A DNA stretch of 64,000 nt from Phocaeicola sartorii JCM 17136 = DSM 21941 (GCF_000614185.1 NZ_BAKM01000003.1:62001-126000); one strand, 5' to 3'. Positions 44,326 through 54,830 are shown, counted from the stretch's first letter. Numbers and translations are program-made. Notes: generated from the letters alone by a model not told the origin.

Positions 44326-47300
44326 CAGACGACAACATCTGGCGGATAACATAGCCGCACTTGAGCTGATACTCATGCGTCCGGAGTTCTGTCTTACGGA
44401 ACAGGGACGCAAGGTCTTGAACGGTTATTCGGGTTTCGGAGGGTTGAAGTGCATCCTGAATCCGGCGGAGAAAGACACGGACATAGAAAAATGAAGGACA
44501 GACAGGGAGCTGTTTCCCCAGGTCCGGCTGCTGCATGAACTTCTGCGTGAGTATTCCAAAGACGGGAAAGAATACAAGGCATACGTCCAAAGCCTTAAAA
44601 GTTCCGTCCTCACAGCCTTTTACACACCCGAGCCGGTGGTAACGGCCATGCAGGAAGCACTGCTGGTACCGGAAATCCGTCCGGAACGTTTTCTTGACCC
44701 TTCCGCCGGAACGGGCATGTTCATCAGCACTCTGAAGGATGTTCCCGAAATCCATTGCTTCGAGAAGGACAGGCTGACGGGAAGGATACTCTCATCCCTC
44801 TATCCGGAAAGCAGGGTGACCATAGACGGTTTCCAGTCCATACAGCCCTATTATAACAACTATTTCGACGTGGTCTCATCCAATATCCCGTTTGGAAATA
44901 CCAGAGTTTATGACCTGGATTTTGACCGGAGTGAAGACGCCGTGCGTAAATTCTCACTTGCCGCCGTACACAACTATTTCTTTCTCAAAGGCATGGATAC
45001 GCTGCGTGAAGGCGGGATACTGGCCTACATCACGACTTCGGGTGTCATGGACTCGCCACAGAACCGCCCCGTCAGGGAATGGCTGGTGAACCATGCCAAC
45101 CTGGTTTCCGTCATCCGTCTGCCGGACAATCTGTTTGTTGATGCGGGTACGGAAGTGGGCAGCGACCTGATTGTGTTGCAGAAGAACACCCGAAAATCGG
45201 AACTGACCGAAAAGGAGCGGAACTTTATCGAGACCCGCATCATATCCGGCGGTATCCATATCAACAACAGCTATGCCGATTTAGAGCATATCGTCCATAC
45301 TTCCGTATCCATGGGCAAGAACATGTACGGACAACCGGCCATGAATTTTATTCATGAAGGAGGTGTCGGCACCATTTCCGAACATCTCAGGCAGTTATTG
45401 GCGCAAGATGTGGGAAACCATCTTGACCGGAAACTTTATGAGGCAAACCTGTCCCGTCCCACCGTTTCCACTATCCTGAAAACCGGACCGGAAATCCCAC
45501 CGGAAACAACAGCAGTGGAGCACCGGCAGGAGATGCAGGAAAAAAGTCTCCTTTCCACCAAGCCTTATGAACCCATGCTCAACCTGTTTGCCGCCTATGC
45601 GGATGAAGAGCAAACGGAGGTGCAAGTGGTAGAAAGCAGACCTTCGCCAGGCCGGGCACCGTCGGCATCCCGCAAAAAGAAAGGGGATGAACCGGAAATG
45701 TTCAATCTCTTCTCCCAAGAGAACATGTACGATGAAGCCGCCACGCAGGAAGACATGACCGGGGAACGGGCGGCAGCGGAAGCCAGATGGCAGGAGCGCA
45801 GACAAAAAATCGAGGAAGAGCGGAAGAAGGAAATGGAACCACGTCCGTTTACCGGAGAGATACGTCCCGAATACAAGAACGGCTCTCTCGTGAAAGCCGG
45901 TGAGCAATACGGGTATTTGCAGGGAGTGGGCACTCCCGAAGTACAGTTCCATCCGCTCAGGCTGACTGTCACCCAGCAATACCGGGCCGCCTACTACATC
46001 CCCCTTCGGGAAGCCTACCACAATCTCTACAATGCGGAAGCCGAAACGGAAACCGAACAGCCGGAACTAAGGAGGAACTGAACCGGCAGTATGACCGTTT
46101 CCACCGCATGTTCAGGGAGCTGAACGGAAAGGACAACGCCAAGTTCCTGCTGATGGATGCAGGAGGACGGGAAATGCTCTCATTGGAACGTTCCGTCAAC
46201 GGGAAGATACAGAAGGCGGACATATTCACCGTGCCCGTATCGTTCAACGCCAACGAGGTGACACATGTGGACACTCCGCAGGAAGCCCTTGCGGCATCCC
46301 TGAACAAGTTCGGCGAGGTCAATCTGGAATATATGGAGAATCTCTGCGACATCGGCAGGCAGGAACTGCTCGAACAGCTGGAAGAGCGCATCTTCTACAA
46401 TCCCATGATGAAGAACCATGAAATCAAGGACCGCTTCATTGCGGGCAATGTAATAGCCAAAGCCGAATGGATAGAGAACTACCTGAAAGACCATCCCGAT
46501 GATGATGCAGGCAAAAAATCATTGGAAGCCCTGCGGAAAGCCATACCGGAGCCTATAAGTTTTGAACAGCTTGACTTCAACCTGGGGGAACGGTGGATAC
46601 CCATGTCCGTATATGAAGAGTTCGCCGGATACCTCTTCGAGACAAAGGCCCGTATCCATTATACGGAATCCATCGACGAGTTCAGCGTGAGCTTCGAGAG
46701 CAGCAACGCGAACATCACCGACAGATATTACGTGAAAGGGGAAAAGAGAGGCTATTACGGCAATGACCTGCTGAAACATGCGCTGCACAACACCGTCCCC
46801 GACATAACCAAGACTGTTCAGGACAAGGAGGGCAATGACATAAAGGTACGTGATGCGGAGGCCATCCAGCTTGCCGACACCAAAATCAACGAGATACGCT
46901 CCGCCTTCACCGGCTGGCTGAACGAGCAGCTGCCCGAGTTCAAGCAGAACCTTGCGGACATGTACAACCGCAAGTTCAACTGCTATGTACGTCCCGATTA
47001 CGACGGCTCCCTGCAAAGTTTCCCGTTCCTTGACCTGAAAGGACTGGGCATACCGTCCCTGTACGGCAGCCAGAAGAACGCCGTCTGGATGCTGAAGATG
47101 AACGGCGGCGGGATAATCGACCATCAGGTAGGTACGGGCAAGACCCTCATCATGTGCGTGGCCGCCTTTGAGATGAAACGTCTCGGACTGGCGAACAAGC
47201 CGATGATTATCGGACTCAAGAGCAATGTGCATGACATAGCCGACACGTTCAGGAGGGCCTATCCGAATGCCAGGGTACTGTATCCGGGCAGGGAGGACTT

Positions 47301-49674
47301 CACGCCGGAGAAACGCGTCGGAATATTCCATGACATCAAGAACAACAACTGGGACTGCATCATCCTGACGCACGACCAGTTCGGAAAAATACCCCAGTCC
47401 CCCGAAATACAGCAGGAGATATATACGCAGGAAATTGAGAGTATCGAAGAGAACCTCGCCGTATTCGAGCAGCAGGGCAATGAAGTGACCGGCTGGATAA
47501 AGAAGGGGCTGGAAAGAAGGAAGGAGAACCTGGAAGCCAAACTTGAAAAATTGGAGCAGGATATAAAGGACCGGACAGATGATGTTACAGATTTCAGGCA
47601 GATGGGCATCGACCACCTCTTCGTTGACGAATCGCACAATTTCAAGAACCTGATGTTCAACACACGCCATGCGAGGGTTTCCGGCCTGGGCAATCCCGAA
47701 GGAAGTACGAAGGCCATGAACATGCTTTTCGCCATCCGCACCATCCAGGAGCGTACAGGCAGGGATTTGGGGGCCACTTTCCTCTCCGGCACGACCATCT
47801 CCAACAGCCTGACCGAACTCTATCTCCTTTTCAAGTATCTCCGTCCGAAGGAAATGGAGCGGCAGGGGATTACCTGCTTTGACGGCTGGGCCGCAGTCTA
47901 TGCGAAGAAAAGCACGGACTTTGAATTTTCAGTGACCAACCAGGTGGTGCAGAAAGAGCGTTTCCGCTATTTTATCAAGGTGCCGGAACTCGCCAATTTC
48001 TATGCGGAGATAACCGATTACAAGACCACTGAAGACGTGGGGGTTGACAGGCCGGAACTCAACGAACAACTGTATCATATACCGCCTACTCCCCAGCAGG
48101 AGATTTTCATTCAGAAACTGATAAAGTTCGCTGAAACCGGGGATGCGACCTACATAGACAGGGAGCCTCTGTCCGAGGCGGAGGAGAAGGCACAGATGCT
48201 GATCGCCACCAACTACTCGAACAAGATGTCGCTTGACATGCGGCTGATAGACCCTGAATACGGCGACAGTCCGGGAAACAAGGCGTCCCATTGCGCGGCC
48301 AAGATTGCGGAGTATTACTACAAATATCTTGACCAGAAAGGCACACAGTTCGTATTCTCGGACCTGAGCACTTATAAGCCGGACCAGTGGAACATCTACA
48401 GTGAAATCAGACGCAAGCTCGTGGAAGACCACAATATCCCGGAGAAACAGATAAGGTTCATTCAGGAGGCGAACAGCGACAACGCACGCAAGGAACTGTT
48501 CAGGGACATAAACTCGGGCCGCATCCGTTTCCTTTTCGGTTCGACACAGAAACTGGGTACGGGTGTCAACGCGCAGGAACGTGCCGTGGCCATCCATCAT
48601 CTGGACATACCCTGAAGGCCGTCCGACCTGGAGCAGCGCAACGGACGTGCGGTGAGAAAAGGCAATATTATTGCCAAGCAGTACGCCGGCAACAAGGTGG
48701 ACTGCTATATCTATGCGGTGGAGAAGTCACTGGACAGCTACAAGTTCAACCTGCTGCAAAACAAGCAGGTGTTCATCAACCAGCTCAAAAGCCGCAATCT
48801 GGCCGCCCGTACCATTGACGAGGGGGCGATTGACGAAAACGGAGGCGGCAGTTTCAGCGAATACGTAGCCATCCTTTCAGGCAACGACGACCTGCTGGAA
48901 AAGGCGAAGCTGGACAAGAAACTGGCGGTCCTCGAAAGCGAGAGGCAGGCATTCCACCGTAACAAGGGAAACGCGAAAGGCAAGCTGAATGAAAGGACTT
49001 CGGGAATAGAAAAAAACAATGCCTTTATCGGGCGTTTCACCAGGGACTGGGAATATTTCAACAAGGTGGCCCCCGCAGATGCGAAAACCGGACTCCGTCC
49101 CAATCCCCTGAAACTGGACGGTGTGGACTCGAACAATATCGAGGTACTCGGCAACCGGCTTGCCGCAATCAACCGGAATGCCCGGACGGAGGATGACTAT
49201 ATGAAAATCGGGACCCTGTTCGATTTCCGTATCCTTGTCCGTACCGAAAGGACCTGTGAGGGGGACATGCAGGCTTTGCAGAACAAGTTCATGGTCGAGG
49301 GGCTGGACGGCATCAAATATACCTACAACAACGGTTATATTGCCAAAGACCCGAAACTGGCCGTCACGAACTTCATCAATGCGCTGGAACGCATTCCCGC
49401 CATGATAGAGAAACGGGAGAAGGAGAACGCGGAGCTGTCGAAGGACATCCCGGTCCTTCAGGAGATTGTGGCGGCCTCATGGCCCAAGGATGCGGAAATC
49501 AAGCGGCTGAATGAAGAGCTTGCCACGCTGAACCGGAAAATACAGCTTACCATAAAGCCGGCAGGCGGGCATGAAAACGGAACGGATGACGGACCGGAAC
49601 AGTCACAGAAAGCGAGGCACGTCCCCCCAATGAAAATTGCCGCCCCGTCAAACGGGCTGAAAAAAATATCCTAA
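44315..49674 (+). CDS. N6-adenine methylase plus SNF2-like helicase fusion, about 1786 aa, with two in-frame TGA codons and a frameshift
   Basis: The start [20 protein letters not shown] is followed by TGA-1 (44492-44494, residue 60; DIEK[TGA]RTDRELFP). The methylase domain (about 90-300) has DPSAGTGMF and the SNIPFGN catalytic motif. A one-base loss near 46062-46081 breaks the frame at [13 protein letters not shown]. The helicase part has VGTGKT, DESHNF and SGTTISN. TGA-2 (48613-48615, about residue 1434) falls in HHLDIP[TGA][16 protein letters not shown], an almost invariant Trp directly before helicase motif VI. In the standard code it ends before that motif. Stop TAA. It probably protects and remodels incoming ICE DNA. 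Confidence 0.9.
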
Positions 49675-49751
49675 GTTTCCCGCGGCACATTGCGGCAACC
49701 CCGGAAGCTGCGCTTCCGCAGTCTGCCGCAAAGAGCCGCTTTTCAGGAAAG

Positions 49752-49806
49752 GACAAAGGTATGGCCGGCATCCGGATAAATCCGGCCTGCCGGCCATACC
49801 CTTGTC
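49752..49806. terminator. Strong bidirectional hairpin after the methylase/helicase
   Basis: Arms 49752-49770 and 49788-49806 (GACAAAGGTATGGCCGGCA and its complement with one mismatch) lie between the convergent methylase/helicase and the 109-residue gene. Confidence 0.7.
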
Positions 49807-49830
49807 TGTAAAGGGAAGAAAGCCATTCCG

Positions 49831-50160
49831 TCATTCCTCTTCCTCAAAGGAAAGGCTCTCCACCTGTCTGTTAATAACCTTCCAGTCAATGGAATCCTTC
49901 AGATTGATTATATCCACAATCGAATAATGCCTGGTCCCGTTCTCCTCTTCTGCAAAACGCAGACGCCCGCTCAGACGCTGTTTCTCAATCTCTGCCGGGT
50001 CGAGGTTTATCAGCTCACAAACCTCATCGGGCAGCATGGAGAGTTCGACACTGTTGTCCTCGCAGATATGTTGCAGCACGGCCAGCATGTTGAGGGACTT
50101 CTTGTAACTTCTCACGAGTGCGGCGAACAAGCCGCTTTCAACCTTAATCATCTTTCTCAT
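49831..50160 (-). CDS. ICE accessory protein downstream of Xis-like gene, 109 aa
   Basis: An acidic helical protein (MIKVESGLFAALVRSYKKSL then CELINLDPAEIEKQRLSGRL) with an HTH-like middle part. It is coupled to the preceding HTH gene by a TTATGA overlap and ends in TGA. Frequently such a partner follows excisionase-like genes in these ICEs. Exact role unknown. Confidence 0.6.
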   Translation of the reverse strand: MRKMIKVESGLFAALVRSYKKSLNMLAVLQHICEDNSVELSMLPDEVCELINLDPAEIEKQRLSGRLRFAEEENGTRHYSIVDIINLKDSIDWKVINRQVESLSFEEEE

Positions 50161-50462
50161 AACCTTTTATTTTTAAAGTGTTCTTCTTTTTCCAGCAGCA
50201 TGGCACGCAGCACGTCCGAACGGCGGTAGTAAATCTTCCCCTTGTCACGGTGGAAAGGCAACGAACCGTCATTGCGGCGTCTAAGAAGTGTCCTGTCGGA
50301 CATCTTGGTAAGCAGGCGCACGCCTTTTGAATCCAGTATCTCGCTGTCGGGCAAGTTATGTATGGCAGGAGCCAATAACTTCTCAATGCTGGTTACTTTG
50401 GCGAGTATGGCACTGAGCATGTGGGTCATCTGCCCACCCGGTGCAGTTCTTCTGTTGTTCAT
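50157..50462 (-). CDS. Excisionase-like helix-turn-helix protein, 101 aa
   Basis: The C-terminal half holds the HTH_17/MerR-like block GVRLLTKMSDRTLLRRRNDG followed by SLPFHRDKGKIYYRRSDVL, typical of excisionase/AlpA-type DNA-binding proteins with a KIYYR wing. The N-terminal 45 residues are an amphipathic helix region. It ends in TGA within ATGA-type overlap with the next start, so TGA is a stop here. An inverted repeat at 50520-50542 lies upstream. Confidence 0.75.
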   Translation of the reverse strand: MNNRRTAPGGQMTHMLSAILAKVTSIEKLLAPAIHNLPDSEILDSKGVRLLTKMSDRTLLRRRNDGSLPFHRDKGKIYYRRSDVLRAMLLEKEEHFKNKRL

Positions 50463-50519
50463 AATGACCTTGTTTTTATTGTTTACGGTGCAATATTACG
50501 GAGATATTATAAGGCCGTT

Positions 50520-50542
50520 GGTTACTCAACCGTTGAGCAACC
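50520..50542 (-). promoter_or_regulatory. Candidate operator upstream of the excisionase-like gene
   Basis: GGTTACTCAAC-C-GTTGAGCAACC is a near-perfect 11-bp palindrome, 58 bases before the HTH start, a good size for a dimeric regulator site. A second hairpin (AAGAATGGCC/GGCCATTCTT) follows at 50578-50610. Confidence 0.45.
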
Positions 50543-50577
50543 GCCAAAAAAAGACAGGAAACGACAAAATGAAATAA

Positions 50578-50610
50578 AAGAATGGCCAGAAACAATTTCC
50601 GGCCATTCTT
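50578..50610. terminator. 10-bp hairpin in the gap 50463-50954
   Basis: AAGAATGGCC inverted as GGCCATTCTT around a 13-base loop. The remaining sequence up to 50954 is AT-rich without a gene that I can support. Confidence 0.4.
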
Positions 50611-50954
50611 AAAGAAGCAAATATTTAATATTGCGTTTATTATTAGATAATACAATAAATACCTACAAAAGTAATCACTATAAATTTAAGAAACACCTAT
50701 ATTTACATTGGAATTCTTAATGCAAGGTAATATCGTTCTCTATTCTCAAAATTTTATTAAACACCCAAAGTAGGCGAACACGAAGAATATTAATCACTAT
50801 ATCTATCAATAGCTTCTTTATAAATATTCTCGCTTATATCTTTGAACTAAGTTTATTTCACCTCATTTTAAACACCTAAATAAATATCTACACATCATCT
50901 ACTGAAACTTATTCAGAATATTCCCCCATCTCACCTCACTACAAAATATAGAAT

Positions 50955-52817
50955 TTATACAGGATAATTTTCACTAATCTTCTTAATTATCAAATCTCGC
51001 TTGAAAAAAGAAATTATACCATTCACAAAGTACATGTGATTATACCAATTTACACAAACTGTGGTAACAAGCCAATATATTATATGACCCAAATATTCAT
51101 ACCAAGTTATTGGACTGGGATTCACATATTTTATCCCCAACCAATAGACTACAGTAACAATAATAGCGTATGCCACTCCCCATACTCTCATTTTCATAAG
51201 TTTGTTTTCAATACATTTATCCTCCAATTGGGCTTTTAAAGAATTGTTTTCACTAGATAATATCTCATTCTTTTCTGAAGTTTCGAGATAAATATCTTCA
51301 TTCTTTGTAGCTCGATTGATATATTCTAACAACGCCGGAGATGACAATGTTAATAATCTATCAGCTTCATTCCGATCAATTTCACCTTCTGACATTCTAA
51401 TACATAACTTGGCAATAGATGCTTCACTTATATTATTTTCTATTTGTAATCTTGCAATTCTATCTTGTATTTTGCAAATAACCTTATGAGACGGATAATG
51501 TTCAGAACGGTATTTAATCACATTAGCAGAAAGACTTGTCATTGCAAGCATACTTTTGCTATTTCCAATAGAAAGAGACGGATTTGCAAGCCATAGTAAC
51601 ACAAGCAAATCAGAAGCAGTAATGCTAATTCTCTGCCAGACAGGTAGGCTCTTTTCTTTCCTATTAACAGAATAGGAGTTGTTTAAAAACCAACAGTTCA
51701 CATCGTTAAATTCTGCTATAATTTTATCTTTTCGTTTATACGCAACATATTCCTGAGCTAATAAATCATTAAAAGCACTTTCTCTATTTCCACGAATATT
51801 GGTGAGAGTCTGCAAATCTTTTGATTTACCCGTCTTTTCATAAAGTGCTCGAATATTCTGGTTGTATACAATAGAAATTCCTTTTTCTGAAAGATCGTTC
51901 TTCAGATTATCCTTGCATGCTTCTAGAAAAGAGCGATCCAGACCGCGTCTACCACATGCAGAAAGTATATCAGCAACATCCAATGTTGCAAATAAATCTT
52001 TAGACTTAAACTGTCTGACTTTACTAGATAATAAAATACGAATCTGTTCTACTGTTGTTTCAAGGATTGAGTAACGGAATCCCATCGCAATAGTCAAGTC
52101 GTATAATTGTTTACAAGCAGCATAAGATTCTTCAGTATTAAGTTCAATTAAACTGATATAAAAATTGGTATCAACTAATAATTCTGTATCAATAATACGA
52201 TCTTTTATTTTAAATTTAAAATAAGAGGAAATAATTCCACCAAGATAAATGCTACAAATGATATCGAAATAAAAGTCTTTCTTTTTTATTCTATCATAAA
52301 CATACTTTGAAACGTGATATGATTGATTATAGATGGCAGTGGACTGATCGTTAAAGATTCGATTCTTTTGATCTTGAATAAAAGTCACAAGCTCTTCAAA
52401 ATCGTAAGGTACATTGCGTCCCTTACAATAGATTTTGTAGTTGTTTGCTAGTTTTTTTATTAGTTTTTTTTGGTTTTGATAATCTTCAGTAATCGTAGAT
52501 GTACATTCTGAATCAATAATAAACGAATGATCACTATTTAGAGTAAAACTACCTCCCGAATATTTGCAAACCTGTGGCATTAAGGTAATAATCACAGGAA
52601 TTGGTATTTCTATTTGAAAATTCTCTCTTACAGAATCGAAAATCTCAGAATAGTCTTTACCCATTATTGCTGTCCCCTTCTTCCGTAACATCCTATTTAG
52701 AGTTTCCTTAATTAATGGAACGAAAAGTTGTGTAAGACTTTCGTTACATTCACTGCCATACGTATCTCTTATAAAAGATAGTAATGAATATGTAGCTAAA
52801 AGGTTTTCATTCACCAT
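50955..52817 (-). CDS. PIN-like domain membrane protein, 620 aa, possible defence gene
   Basis: The N-terminal 200 residues have no recognised fold. A PIN-like nuclease signature begins at LLVDTNFYISLIEL (Asp216), with later acidic residues in LETTVEQIRILL and around IIAEFNDVNCWF. An all-helical part and coiled coil (about 500-540) lead to two C-terminal membrane helices (about 545-565 and 575-597). Large PIN proteins with membrane anchors occur among abortive-infection candidates. Codon use is AT-rich, unlike the ICE backbone, so it looks like separately acquired cargo. Stop TAA. No family name can be given. Confidence 0.6.
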   Translation of the reverse strand: MVNENLLATYSLLSFIRDTYGSECNESLTQLFVPLIKETLNRMLRKKGTAIMGKDYSEIFDSVRENFQIEIPIPVIITLMPQVCKYSGGSFTLNSDHSFIIDSECTSTITEDYQNQKKLIKKLANNYKIYCKGRNVPYDFEELVTFIQDQKNRIFNDQSTAIYNQSYHVSKYVYDRIKKKDFYFDIICSIYLGGIISSYFKFKIKDRIIDTELLVDTNFYISLIELNTEESYAACKQLYDLTIAMGFRYSILETTVEQIRILLSSKVRQFKSKDLFATLDVADILSACGRRGLDRSFLEACKDNLKNDLSEKGISIVYNQNIRALYEKTGKSKDLQTLTNIRGNRESAFNDLLAQEYVAYKRKDKIIAEFNDVNCWFLNNSYSVNRKEKSLPVWQRISITASDLLVLLWLANPSLSIGNSKSMLAMTSLSANVIKYRSEHYPSHKVICKIQDRIARLQIENNISEASIAKLCIRMSEGEIDRNEADRLLTLSSPALLEYINRATKNEDIYLETSEKNEILSSENNSLKAQLEDKCIENKLMKMRVWGVAYAIIVTVVYWLGIKYVNPSPITWYEYLGHIIYWLVTTVCVNWYNHMYFVNGIISFFKRDLIIKKISENYPV

Positions 52818-53428
52818 AATTGATTCACTAATATTTTTTGTAGCAATATTTGCTTAACGGTGTATTTTATTTTTTATCTCTGACACATGAGTCTTTCAAT
52901 TTAAGAGCTTACATCTCGGCTTCTATCACTGTGTATCATTCATACAAGCAACTAATATAGGCTCATAAATAGTTCTTTTACATATAAGAAGAGCAGCAAC
53001 CTCATGAAAAGCAAGCGTAATAGATACTTGAACCTTAACCTATTTTTTACTGTGCTTTGTCCTTGCTCTATGGAAAAGACCTTGTTTGCAAAAGTAATTA
53101 AAATTTGGCAGAAACAAATAGAGAAATGATTGATTTTCAGTTTGCATATAGCAAAATATTAAAAAGGTAAAAAACACTTGTTTTTTATTATGACACTGGA
53201 ATAGTAATTTCTTCAATTAAAAACACATATGAATATATTTGTTTACAATTCAACTATTCCCTATCTTTGTATACAAAATTATTTATTTTTATGCAAAACT
53301 GTATAACTTAAAGCAAGGCTTTGGTAACTAAATCGTTACCTATATTTTCAACATTTATATACAGTGCTAAAATTCCAAGTTATATTAAATCACATAGCTT
53401 CATACGCTTAAAATACTCTTCATAAATT
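52818..53428. other. Divergent AT-rich gap between PIN-like and RES genes
   Basis: No gene. It contains CAAAAGTA at 53089-53096 (a reverse-strand TACTTTTG box, 270 bases from the PIN-like start), TATCTTTG at 53262-53269 for the RES gene, and a GGTAAC/GTTACC inverted repeat at 53323-53340. Confidence 0.4.
53262..53269 (+). promoter_or_regulatory. -7 box for the RES gene
   Basis: TATCTTTG fits TAnnTTTG exactly. It leaves a leader of about 150 bases with a GGTAAC/GTTACC hairpin before the ATG at 53429. Confidence 0.5.
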
Positions 53429-54277
53429 ATGGATAATAGAACCCAATTAGAAATAGAAACCTATGAATTATGGAATTCTTTCAAAGATGAAGTTTATCAC
53501 AAAAATAGATTCTTCATCACTCATCCATTGCTTGAAATATTAAAAAAATACATTTCAGAGCATACACTCAATATTAAAATTAATACAATATATTATAGAG
53601 CTCGTATCATTGATGAAAAGGCCCTCAAAGATCATTCTTTAAAAATATTCTGTAATAAGAACAATAATCATAGTGGATATTTTAATGAATCCAATCGATT
53701 TAGAGGTCTTGTTAAAGAAGCATCATTTATTCCTCCCAATCATAATTTTGTTCGGGACGGGCGAGCCAACCCTAAATTTATCCGGTATTTATATATGGCA
53801 GAAAGCCCCGTTACTGCCATATTCGAAGTGCGTCCATTACTTACCGATAATATAAATCTTGCTGAAATAACCGTAAAAGAAAATTTAACTCTAGCAGATT
53901 TGGTCATCGATTACAGAATTCCAGATAGAGCAAAATCCAAAGAACAATTAATATTATCATACATTCAAGGCGCATTCTCATTTCCTACCAATAATCCAGA
54001 TGACTATATCCCATCTCAAATTATCTCTGAATATATTAAGAGTTTAGGATATGACGGAATTCGCTTTAGCAGTTCACTCCACAATGATGGAATCAATTTA
54101 ACCATATATAATTACAAAAAATGCGAGCCTATATCATCTCGTGAAATAAAAATTGAAAATATAAAGTTAGATGCTAGAGACAAAATTGGAAGTGATTTTG
54201 ATCATCGACTATTGAGAATACGTAATAATGAAGTTGAGTTCATCGACTATTTAGGAAAATATAAAATATCAGAATAA
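53429..54277 (+). CDS. RES-domain protein (NAD-degrading toxin type), 282 aa
   Basis: RES features are present: an early YYRAR (about residue 53), GRANPKFIRYLYMAESPVTAIFEVRP (cited as GRANP, YLYMA, FEVRP) and a final SSSLHNDGINLTIYN block. Known RES toxins phosphorylyse NAD and pair with Xre-type antitoxins; none is adjacent here, so this is either an orphan or an inducible abortive-infection effector. AT-rich composition marks it as cargo. Stop TAA. Confidence 0.75.
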   Translation: MDNRTQLEIETYELWNSFKDEVYHKNRFFITHPLLEILKKYISEHTLNIKINTIYYRARIIDEKALKDHSLKIFCNKNNNHSGYFNESNRFRGLVKEASFIPPNHNFVRDGRANPKFIRYLYMAESPVTAIFEVRPLLTDNINLAEITVKENLTLADLVIDYRIPDRAKSKEQLILSYIQGAFSFPTNNPDDYIPSQIISEYIKSLGYDGIRFSSSLHNDGINLTIYNYKKCEPISSREIKIENIKLDARDKIGSDFDHRLLRIRNNEVEFIDYLGKYKISE

Positions 54278-54830
54278 TTTCACATCAATCTGAAATACTC
54301 AGTAAATCAGAAAAATCAACCTACCAATTTATACTCAAAGCATTGTTAGTTAGTTGGTATTCATTTTTTTTGTAGTAATCTAATTGAAAACACCCCAAAA
54401 ACTATACATATATATTTTACTATATATACTCTATTATACCCATAAACAAGTGGGCAATTCTTTTACAAATTTCTTTCATTATCATAGGATACAAATATTC
54501 AATATTCTACTGTTATAATTTTAATAGACTAATGCAAATGAGAACATAACCTGATCTTTAATATAATACTTCCTTTTTAATGAGCTTTCAACACAGCAAC
54601 CAAGCTATAAGACTTTCATGGTTGCTGAGTCGACTGATATTATATCGTAGCAAGCTGTTGGTTCTCTCAAAGTAATTATTCTAAACACCATACAACCAAA
54701 ATAGAATAATTACATCAAAAAATCCTTATTACTTTCTCAGTCATAGAGTATAGTTGAAATAAAGAAACGATTGTATTTCAACTTTATATACACAAATAGC
54801 ACTTTTCTCATCTTTTTATCAATCTACTTA
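54278..54830. other. Gene-free gap between RES gene and integrase
   Basis: About 550 AT-rich bases without a supported gene. A 9-bp hairpin (CAGCAACCA/TGGTTGCTG, 54594-54627) near the middle could terminate RES transcription. Confidence 0.4.

Noticed and set aside
46519-47670. 383-residue reverse ORF opposite the methylase/helicase
   Set aside because: Antisense shadow; the sense strand carries recognised helicase motifs.
20172-49674. The transfer genes as ordinary decayed pseudogenes
   Set aside because: All sixteen interruptions are TGA at Trp positions, with no TAA or TAG, no large deletions, and conserved catalytic motifs. Decay would use all three stops.
20172-49674. The TGA codons as selenocysteine sites
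   Set aside because: The positions are Trp in the families known to me, many per operon, and no selenocysteine insertion hairpin was seen just after them.
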